Source of the DNA: Chara braunii
Taxonomy: Eukaryota; Streptophyta; Charophyceae; Charales; Characeae
NCBI GenBank assembly: GCA_003427395.1
Contig: BFEA01000023.1
Span: forward strand, 1,168,348 to 1,212,166
DNA: 43,819 nt
Direction: 5' to 3'
In this document: positions 36,050 to 43,819 of the stretch, one piece after another
Layout: the number at the start of each line of letters is the position of its first letter
Position numbering within the stretch: the first letter of the stretch is position 1
The notes under the pieces: model-generated
What the model was told of the DNA's origin: nothing
Databases searched by the model: none
The model's input: only the letters and a program-made list of their open reading frames with translations
Program-made: the position numbers and the translations under genes

Positions 36050-36572
36050 CCGAGCAAAATGTTGCGATTCGTCTCATGACGTCTTCCATTTGCAAAAACA
36101 GGTCAAGCTGCGCTTTAGTGTCCAACCACCTTTGTGTGAGTTCCGCTTGTACCTGTTGGTGTATTTGTTCTGTGATTTCTGGCCCATCTGCTCTCACGTT
36201 TTCTGTGGCCAGGGTGCATCTCTGCCACCATAAGGCCCATAATATCGGTCTCCTTCCTAGTCAGTACATATTCTCTACGAAGGGCGTGGCCGTCGCTAGT
36301 TGTGGCCAGTGGCCTGCCAGGACCATGGCCAGGAAGTCTCTTCTTTCGTCTTCCTCCATACACGATCCCACCATCGCCATAAGAATTGGGCGATGGGGCA
36401 TTGCATGAAGATATGTTCAATCGTTTCCGCTTTTTTGTGGCAGGGGAAAAGACTCAAACACCTTTGACACCATGAGAGCAGTAGGCCTTCAAGTTGTTGT
36501 TCCAAATTAGTGCGATCGACTAACCAGTCATTGGTTGGCAGGCAGCGGTGGACAATTTGCCACTGCAAGGAG
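36050..36572 (-). pseudogene. LINE-A ORF2, zf-RVT domain and C-terminus
   Basis: The minus frame from 36570 reads LQWQIVHRCLPTNDWLVDRT, then CQRC...IEHIFMQC (CX2C and HX4C), then PIAQFLWRWWDRVW. It parallels LINE-C (LQWQILHRCLPTPDWL; LEHCLLAC; LWQWWD) segment for segment. The start of this domain lies on the far side of MITE Z. Stops follow shortly after GHN, so the C-terminal tail is decayed. This zinc knuckle is thought to help LINE proteins bind nucleic acid. Confidence 0.75.
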
Positions 36573-37094
36573 CAACGGAAAAATTTCCTAGAATTAAATA
36601 ATCATTCTACAGTAAAATTACAATATAAATTTCAAATTTTCATTCCATCTTAAAAAATGTCATTCCAATTTATTTATTTTTCATCTTACTTGGAAACTTT
36701 CATTCCAAAAATAGGGTATCCCTTCTTATTTGGAATGCATGCTAGTGATGGAATGAAAGTCTGGACGAGCTCATGAAATATTTTAATTGGACTGTCATTC
36801 TAAGTAAGGATTTTCGGTCATAAATAGGTTAATCCAATCTAAATTAGAAAATATTTGTTGTAGTGGAATGAAAATTTAATTAAAACATTTCATAAACTCG
36901 TCCATACTTTGATTCCATCTTAAACAAATAGATGTAGTTGGAAGAGAAAACTCATATTTAGACGGAAACTTATCAAATCAAACTGGAAATTTTAGAATTG
37001 AACGAACATTGGAATGCTAATTTATAAATATGAAGGATTTTTTTTTTATGGAATGTTTTTTCAACTTTCATTTCTCGTGGGAATTTTTCTGTTG
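36573..37094. mobile_element. Foldback MITE copy Z inside LINE-A
   Basis: A 522-bp element with termini CAACGGAAAAATTTCC and GGGAATTTTTCTGTTG, matching copies Y and W in the same orientation. It interrupts LINE-A ORF2 between its TVKSAY segment and LQWQIV. GAG precedes the left end and overlaps the right end, suggesting a 3-bp duplication, but the other copies do not confirm this. Confidence 0.85.
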
Positions 37095-37281
37095 AGGTTA
37101 TCTTCATTGGTTTGTTTTTTTGTTCCTTGAATCGGCGGATAGGGGTCATAAGCGATCGGTCCACGTTCAGGTGTTTGGCCCAGCGATTATTGACTGTGTC
37201 CCTCAAAAACTTTTTAGGTCTCAGCATTTTGTAAGCTGATTTTACCGTCATCTGGTGTAGGCAGGTGTGCCCTGGAGGGGG

Positions 37282-37282
<1 letters not shown>
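37095..37282 (-). pseudogene. LINE-A ORF2 middle fragment
   Basis: The minus strand reads MTVKSAYKMLRPKKFLRDTV followed by NNRWAKHLNVDRSLMTPIRR. It aligns with LINE-C TVKKAYRGLNLEQPINCMLS and its continuation ERWALDSPVDLELMK. This 188-bp piece lies between LINE-B and MITE Z. Confidence 0.7.
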
Positions 37283-37313
<31 letters not shown>

Positions 37314-37840
37314 NAATTGGTAAAAATCAACAAATTAATTATAAATGACACCTGAAAAGAGGCCGGGGACCTCACAATTCAACCCGGAGTTATCCCGACA
37401 GCTTCAGCCGGCTTAGCTTATAAAGGAAACTTCAACACAAACAACTTAAGACATTAAATATTAACTAAACAACAATATTAGCAAGACTATCACTCCCTTT
37501 TTCTGCTATAATGAGAGCATTATGACAAATCCCAATATGGGTTCCATCAGTTATTGACAATCTGCTTACTTTAGCAGAGCTTACCGAGTGACCAGGTGGT
37601 ATCCCCGAACTGACTTCTCCCTCATTATCCTAGAACTAAGAGTTCAGTGACTCTACTACCTCTGTTGAAAACTATCTTACTCGAACCACTCACTATTATT
37701 ACCCAACAGGACTATTGGCGAAGCCTACTCGGGTTCTATGGTCCTGCTTTTTAAGCAACCAGAAGCAGTCTATCGAATGGAAGATAGATCTTGTCCTACA
37801 CCCATCCACCTCTACACCCTCCGGAGTTCTGACTCCTTTG
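37314..37840. other. LINE-B 3' UTR
   Basis: Non-coding on the minus strand between the stop of the ORF2 tail and the A tail. It contains several ACTC/GAAC-rich words but no shared motif with the other LINEs. Confidence 0.5.
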
Positions 37841-40477
37841 TTACTGGTCGACGAACTCTCCGGTTGGTGACTGGTTCGACTTGAGCCAATGGGACAACAC
37901 TAATTTCCCTGTCACTAGGGAGATTGCGGCTAAGTTGTTATTCTTAGCCCACGACCGTAGAAACCAAAGCCTTGCCTTGTCTCTTCCGGAATCTGGCGCG
38001 CCAAGGACTTTCCGCCTCCAATCTACTATTATCATCTGGCGCACCGTGGTTTTCATCCCCCATTTCAGAGCCGCATCCGAAATATAATTTTTTTGGAACG
38101 AAATAAAATTCCTTTCTTTCCAGATCCACCACATTGCCGCTGCCCTCAGGGCCACCGCCACATAGCCCCAACCCTTGTCATATTTCAGGCCAGGGGGTAA
38201 CCGGCCTGTAAGAGCCCAACCGATGTCCTATTCCACTTTGGTCGGGCCTCCTAGCTCCTTCCAATGGTGAGCCCACCACCGCCAGATACGAGCCGATAGC
38301 GGACACTCCCCCCACAAATGGGTTGTGGTCTCCGGGGCCCACCTACACCTTGGACATTCGACGTCTACTTCCAATCCCCTGAGAAACAAACTTTCTGCGT
38401 CCAGAGGCACCCTGTGTATCAGTAACCAGAGCAGAGATGCGCATTTAGTACTTGGTAACCTGTTGCATATCTTCCACATTTCTCCGTAGTACTCGAGAGA
38501 CAGGGGTATCCCGTTGGGAGAAAAGGGGAGAGCTTGTTGAATCTTGCTCGTATAACTACCTCTCTCTTAAAATATGCATACCTAGTGCAGAGGAGTAAGA
38601 TTGCAATTCCGGTTTCCCCCGAAGTTGAGGCCAGCCATACAGACTTACGTCCAGTCGCATTCTTCTCACCAGCATCCCCCCCATACACAGTATCGGTTGA
38701 GTGGCGCCACCTTTGTTGAAGTGCCAATCTACCCGGATTGTGTCCGTCATACGTGCTCCTGTTAAAATGCGATCTTCCTTATAAATGAGACAGTCACTCA
38801 ACTGGCCTTCATCTTGTTTCCTCTCCCAAAACTCCACTTTTTGCTCCCCCTCGTTTACCATTTAAAAAAAATCCTGACTGTGCCCCCCGATTGATAATTG
38901 ATGTACGAAGCAGGTGCCTCTCTCTTCCGTGTTTGACTTCAATTTTTCCTGTCAGTCCTTAGGAATTGCCTCCTCCAGTTCCTTCAGTCTACGGTCAATG
39001 TGCCATAGGCGACCCAGCTTCTTCCGAATGGTCTGGGGCGAGTGCCAACAGCCACCGACCTCATCCCAGATGTCTTCTATTCTCAAAACTCCGCGCTCTA
39101 TCCAAGCTCACCCAAAGCTGGCCTTGCCGGCTGCCGTGAAACAGCACCGTCGGCATTCCGTATCCATTGATTATCGAACAGGGGTTGCCGGAGTATTTCG
39201 TCCTTGGTCGCCGACTCCTTCCTTGGTTGTGGTGGCAGGGACTTCCATGACTGCAGCACTCCTTGCCAAAATGGGGAGCTCGACTGACGCCGAAGATACG
39301 AGCTCAACGTCAGCAGCAGCCAGACATCTTCCCCTCTGCTAATGTCCCAGTCCTCTGCAAATTGGTATTCTCCCAATGCAACCCAGTTTCTGTCCTCCGT
39401 ATCCAGTACCGCTTTAATTGGTCATTTACAAAGCAACGCAGTGTTCTGACGGTCTAGATCCAAGAGAGCAAGACCACCTTCGTCTCTTGTGGCAGTCAGT
39501 TTGTCCCATGCCAATTTGGACATAAAATCGTCTTCCTCCCCGGCGTCGGGTTTCCACACATACCTCGCTGCAGCACCTTTGATTTTACCTACAGTGGCTT
39601 TGCCCAAACGCCGGATTGAGCCTGTGTACCATAATTGGGAGAACACTGATGCGTTGAGAACTAGTACACGGCCCATAAGGGATAGTCCGTAGACCGGTTT
39701 CTATTTCCCTATTCGGTTTTCCACCCGCTCCAACAGAATCTGGTCTTGTACTGCTGTGCAATTTTGCAGTGAGACTTGCACTCCCAAAAAGCGCTCTGCA
39801 GACTCTGCGGGGATTTTCTTCATCCCTATTTGTATGCATAGGTTGAACTGGTCAGGGGGAAAGTAAACAAATTTACTCCAATTGACCTGGGCTTCGCATA
39901 AATCACAATATTGTGCTAATATACCTTTGACTGCTGCAATAGATACCACCGTATTCCTACTTACTATAGATAGGTCATCTGCCAGGGCACTACCTTTAAA
40001 CTATTTTTGGCTCCGAACACTTAATCCCGTCACATATGGGCTTAATCTAATATTGTTTAACATTACATCCATCTGTATTACGAAAAGGAGGGGAGCTAGC
40101 GGACACCCTTGTCTCAGGGAACGTGTCAGTGGGAAGGGATCGGAGATATGGCCATTGATCATTACTGCGGCCGTAGAGAAGGAGTACAAGGCTTTTACCT
40201 AGGTGCAGAAGCATGAACCAATGCCTACATGTTTCAGTGAAGTACGTACAAAGGTCCAATTCATGCGGTTGTACGCCTTTTCTAAATCAAAGAAAAGTAC
40301 GGCAACATCCAAGTTTTCATCGGTTATAACCTCCATCACCTCCACTATGGTGACAATGTTGTCAAGTATGGATCTGCCCCTCACAAAGGCTCCCTGGTCC
40401 ACTCCTACTAAACCCGGTAGGTATTCTGCGAGTCTAATAGCCAACGTTTTAGCCAGTATGGATCTGCGCCTCACAAA
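37841..40477 (-). pseudogene. LINE-B ORF2: reverse transcriptase to zf-RVT, decayed
   Basis: Reads on the minus strand in family order. RT fingers: RSILAKTLAIRLAEYLPGLV, DQGAFVRGRSILDN. Motif A: VAVLFFDLEKAYNRMNW (first Asp kept, Asn in place of the usual second Asp). Motif B: SLRQGCPLAPLLF. Motif C: ALADDLSIV, the Ala-Asp-Asp catalytic box. Post-RT: CEAQVNWSKFVYFPPD, ERFLGVQVSL. Connector: LVLNASVFSQLWYTGSIRRL. zf-RVT: CPRCRW...THLWGEC (38228-38479). C-terminal tail: AAAMWWIWKERNFISFQKN. Catalytic residues survive, but stops and frameshifts (near 40199, 39700, 39420 and throughout 38480-39100) break the frame. The endonuclease domain is absent. Confidence 0.85.
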
Positions 40478-41630
40478 GGGCTCTGTTTTTTAGGGAGCTT
40501 GACCAGATCCTGAATTGGTGTGGAAGGTTGGAAAACACATTTTTGTCCCTTTTCTTCTATCACCCTTACCCGATGTACTGCTGGCTTATCCTTCCATTCA
40601 AAGGGGAAACCACTTCCTTGGAGGATACTCGATTTGGTGATGGTAAAGTACTCGACCAGAACAGTATGGGGGGCGACCATGTGGATTTGACCCACCCCGG
40701 GCCACCCATGGTGGGGTCTCTGGTCCTGCCACCCAATCCCCTTCTTGTAGGGTAGGTCCGTGTTTCAGAATTCGGTACCATGGTAGTGAAATAATATCAA
40801 TAAGGTAGTCTAGGTGTTTTTCTATATGGTGGCAGTACCGCAGGCTCCGCTTCAATTGATCTCTAGTTTTTCGGTCCTGCTTATCCTTATCCCATAGGTC
40901 TCCCACCCGGAGTATCCCCCTTTTGACCCAGCTGCGCCAAGGTGTAGACGAGCTCGTCAAGACCCTGCCTGCCGAATTTGTTCCCCATCGGTTTCCGAAC
41001 AGGGGCTGGCGATAGACTTCTTCCCACCGGTCCAGGTGAATTTTATCCGGGAGAGGCAATTTGCGCCACGTTCCTAGCAGGGACAGCCAGAAGGTGTCTA
41101 ATGTCTGGCCACCGTCCTGCCCCTCCCTCCCATGGGGAAGCTTGCGTGGGATCGACCAAAAACGGTCTTCCAACCATATCAGGGGGTGTGTTGTTTGGGA
41201 GGCTCTCGGGGCTAATCGGGCCAGGTGTTCTAAGGCAAGCGCGCACCATGGGCTCTAGGGGGAAAAGATGAGCTTTTTAATCCATTTCAATCGTAAAGCC
41301 TGAACTTGAGTGGCTGGGTTGATTATTCCCAGGCCTCCCCTTGTTTTTGGTTGGATTATTGAATCCTACGCTTCTCGGCTTATTACGTTATTTAGCTCAC
41401 TATCCCCCCTCCACAGGAAGGCCGTCACTTTTCTTTTCAGACTCCTCAGGGCTGTTTTAGTCAGAGACCATAACAACGATTTGTACCATAAGGAGGCGAA
41501 GATTACATTGTTGAGCACCAAAGTGTGACCGAACAAAAATGTATGCGTGTTTTTCCAATTGTTAAGTTTCTGTAGAGCCGAGGCGCTGATCCAGTCATCA
41601 TTTGCAGGTCGGCACCCTTCTGTGGTCATT
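40478..41630 (-). pseudogene. LINE-A ORF2 first fragment (post-RT connector)
   Basis: The minus strand begins with TEGCRPANDDWISASALQKL, then LVLNNVIFASLWYKSLLWSL and KRKVTAFLWRGDSE (compare LINE-C ALAINNAVLATIWYKLAVWP). It continues through LPLPDKIHLDRWEEVYRQPL, SLPWYRILKHGPTLQEGDWV and CVFQPSTPIQDLVKLP (compare LINE-C EPSTGIAKLP). The element starts downstream of the RT catalytic motifs, so this copy could never have encoded a polymerase. Frames change several times. Confidence 0.75.
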
Positions 41631-41641
41631 GAAATAAATAC

Positions 41642-42932
41642 AATAGATGACAATCATAGAAAAATCCGGAGATGGAAAGAATTCCCGGCCTTACTGTCGT
41701 AAAGCTACACTCACACCAAAGAACAGATTCGAGACAAGGAGGCGCATCGGCCGTAAAGTTCTATCGTGGCCCCGGGTCATTCATCCATCCAACGCTGGTC
41801 GCTATCCTCATACATGCACTGACGATCCCAGCCGTCGCGTGCCACCTTCCTCCACTGCGATCGTCACCCCGCGACTCAGGTTCTGCACGGGCTTGCCCCG
41901 ATCCCACAGTCCGTCGTGGTGATCAGCGCACAACCAGCCAGTCTATAGTCAACCCGTCGGGACTTTCCGATTCGCGGTGTACACACACCATCTAGCCACT
42001 GCTTTCCGGAAGCTGGCTGACGAGTTGAGAGAGAGCTTTGCGGATGCGCTTGTGAAATTTATAGTTGCGAGAAGGGAGATAGATGCGGGGAAAGATGAAG
42101 AATGGGGCAGAGGAGGGTGAGGGAGGGCATGAGGGTAATCGCCCGTTAAAAGCCATTTTGATCTCTCGAAGTCCGACCTCAGCCAATAAGAATCGTCGCG
42201 TAGTAGGGATTATTTCCTACACGACGCTTCTCCTTGGCTAGATGGTGTAAAGAGAGGATCGACCGGGTTTTCTGGCGCAGGATTTAGAGCGGGAGGAAGA
42301 AGAGTACGAAGGATAGTGCAAAACGGAGCCAAGATTCAGATGATCAAGAAAGAGAAAAGGGGCGCGCGCTGGGAAGGAGAGAGAAAAACAGTTACAGCGG
42401 GAGGGAGCGAGAAAGCATGTGCGCGCGAGGGAGGGCGCTGAGAGGAGCGCAAGAAGGAAGGAGGGGGGAGCTTGTATGCATGGCGCCGAACAAACAAAAA
42501 AATGGGCCCCAAAAACAGTTGTAGTTTGTCTGAGTTTCTATGCTAATTCGAAAATTGAAATCATCATATCCGCGCGCAAAGTAGGCGCGGGAAAAAAAAG
42601 AAAGTCCCTTTTCCATGTCGAGGCCGAGAACATTCACGCGTGAAAGGACACGTCGAGTTCCGTTAATTCTGGAATTCCTAACTGTCGAGACAAATTCCGA
42701 GCGCGCTCGCTAAGGCGCGCATAATTTCCCATTCATTTCCAAATTACAAAAATGACGGAATTTCAAGAATTACTAGTGCTGACAAAAATACAGGTCTCAG
42801 CGGGGTACCTTTAATCGAAAAAAATCAGAGAGGGGTTTTCGGGAGCCGAGCAAGACACATCTTGATACAAAAGAAGCAAGGGGAGGGAAGGGGTCCGAAA
42901 GATGGCGAAGGTCCGGAAGCTGGTATGTCACA
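41642..42932. repeat. R2, right part (continues 35072-35282)
   Basis: Resumes the R1 match at AATAGATGACAATCA (R1: 30954) and runs to GGTATGTCACA (R1 end 32280). Beyond this the two flanks are unrelated. Differences from R1 include the missing ~35 bases near 42607. Confidence 0.9.
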
Positions 42933-43149
42933 GGCACGCCGGAATGACCCTGAATTTCGCCCCCTGTCTGTCACCCACGGGAGGGCTGTTCCGCGGCTCC
43001 TGCAACCTGCAAACAAGAAGGTTAATACTGACAACCCAAAATGAAGAGTAAAGGAACGACAAGAATAAGAGAGAAAATGAACAACGTCGATGAGACTGTC
43101 ATTCTGTTACCTTTAATTCCGTCACATCAAAGTCTGTCTGATCACGCTC
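42933..43149. other. Spacer between R2 and LINE-D
   Basis: No feature recognised. Confidence 0.35.
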
Positions 43150-43819
43150 AAAGTTGACAGAACTAGGACTGGTTTTTGTCTGAGTGCCAATATATCTCCT
43201 CTTGTTTCCTCTCAGCAGGATGTGACCCCTGTCTCCACATATCGCTGGAAGACTCTTGTCACCTCTGGTTGGGATGCGTGGTTGCTAGAGGCTTCTGGGA
43301 ATGGTTGAGTAGGCTGTGGTTCGCAGCATATGGATCTATTTCGTACTAGACTAAGAATATGGTCTTGTTCGGAGATCAGTCTACAACTTCTAGATCAAAG
43401 ATTGGTAAAAAATTTCGCATTATTTGTTTTTGGGTCCTGTGGATGGCCCACAGGGACCAAAGATTCAGTAACTCGGTATGGTCTGTTGCCCGTTTTCGTA
43501 ATTCCTGCAAATCTGCAATTAGGAACTTGATCTTAGCCGAATGGTTCTAAATTAAGAATAGCTCTCTATTACTCTCAGATGCCCAAAAAATGCTCAGCAG
43601 CCGATGAGCGTCTGAGTTTCAATGGACTCGGTTCTTAGAAAATAAACAGTTGGTTTTCTCTTGTCACCTTCGAGACGAAAAGGAGGACTTGATCCTCCCC
43701 GAGGATCCAGAAGTTGTCTGCTTATAAATCTTTTTGAGAAGAAAAGGATGCTGGACCCGATTTCCAGCAGGTGCAACTCCCCACCAATAGAAAGGAGTAA
43801 TCTAAGGGTGACCCCTCTG
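43150..43819 (+). mobile_element. LINE-D, 3' part, runs to the window edge
   Basis: Holds the zf-RVT domain and C-terminal tail of an ORF2, a ~200-bp 3' UTR and the family 3'-end motif at 43745-43798. The A tail, if present, lies outside the window. The 5' limit is approximate. Confidence 0.65.
43190..43550 (+). pseudogene. LINE-D ORF2 C-terminal fragment
   Basis: The plus strand reads GCDPCLHISLEDSCHLWLGC (CX2C then HX4C) and VARGFWEWLSRLWF, matching the zinc knuckle plus WxxxW pattern of LINE-A and LINE-B. After a frame change it reads RIICFWVLWMAHRDQRFSNS and IRNLILAEWF followed by TAA. The second part resembles the LINE-B tail MWWIWKERNFISFQKN. Too short and frameshifted to be functional. 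Confidence 0.65.

Larger units (their letters stand above)
37283..40477 (-). mobile_element. LINE-B, inserted into LINE-A
   Basis: A tail seen as T31 at 37283-37313, with an ambiguous base (n) at 37314 next to it. The 5' end at ~40477 lies at the start of the RT domain, so the element is 5'-truncated. GGGCT occurs beside both ends (37278-37282 as GGGCT; 40478-40482), a possible short target duplication. The 3' region does not carry the motif shared by LINE-A, C, D and E, so this is a different family. Confidence 0.75.
35283..41630 (-). mobile_element. LINE-A with two nested insertions
   Basis: The minus-strand A tail (T24, 35283-35306) abuts GAAATGGATAC at 35272-35282, and the 5' end abuts GAAATAAATAC at 41631-41641: an ~11-bp duplication with two mismatches. 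The corresponding site in R1 (30943-30953) has the single sequence GAAATGGATAC followed directly by AATATATGAC, so R1 acts as the empty site. LINE-A itself is the sum of 40478-41630, 37095-37282 and 35283-36572, about 2.6 kb, and is 5'-truncated within ORF2. Confidence 0.85.

Noticed and set aside
40598-41271. Plus-strand frames over LINE-A
   Set aside because: Shadows of the minus-strand LINE-A ORF2 remnant.
30743-42932. A complete LTR retrotransposon with R1 and R2 as LTRs
   Set aside because: No primer-binding site, polypurine tract, gag, protease, RT or integrase was found between them, and the ends are not TG..CA. Kept only as an open question.

Overview
The window looks like repeat-dense nuclear DNA of a plant-lineage eukaryote. 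Support for this: non-LTR retrotransposons (LINEs) whose ORF2 ends in the CX2C...HX4C zinc-knuckle domain (zf-RVT) typical of plant LINEs, tRNA-headed SINE-like elements, several MITE families, very long microsatellites and homopolymers, and no bacterial-style gene packing. A bryophyte, lycophyte or charophyte alga would fit, but the sequence does not fix the species. I found no intact, confidently identifiable host gene. Nearly every long open frame is low-complexity, a shadow, or a decayed transposon.

Layout. 1-2.1 kb: microsatellites (AGG, C56, CT, GT), a 63-bp minisatellite and a GGGCA array. 2.7-3.8 kb: an element bounded by a long terminal inverted repeat. 3.9 and 7.5 kb: tRNA-like SINE heads. 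5.3, 8.3 and 23.0 kb: three copies of one palindromic MITE, each with its own 4-bp target duplication. 5.8-6.3 kb: a degenerate ~165-bp tandem repeat. 7.3 kb: the 3' end of a LINE (LINE-E). 9.0-12.3 kb: LINE-C (+ strand). 12.6-17.7 kb: three copies of a ~525-bp foldback MITE. One is split by an 878-bp insert with an 8-bp target duplication that is built of tandem palindromes; another sits in a degenerate ~60-bp tandem array. 17.8-20.4 kb: microsatellites and small duplications. 20.2-30.7 kb: mostly unassignable, with two putative protein remnants. 30.7-42.9 kb: two direct copies of a ~1.5-kb repeat (R1, R2) enclosing an unidentified minus-strand coding-like region. 43.1 kb to the window end: LINE-D (+ strand).

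The clearest story is a nested stack in R2. LINE-A (minus strand) inserted into R2 with an ~11-bp target duplication. LINE-A was then split by LINE-B (a different LINE family) and separately by a foldback MITE. Reading LINE-A across both interruptions restores the same order of protein motifs seen in LINE-C. LINE-A, C, D and E share a ~54-bp 3'-end motif and so form one family; LINE-B lacks it. The relative ages are therefore R2, then LINE-A, then LINE-B and the MITE. All homology statements come from reading the sequence; no database search was possible.
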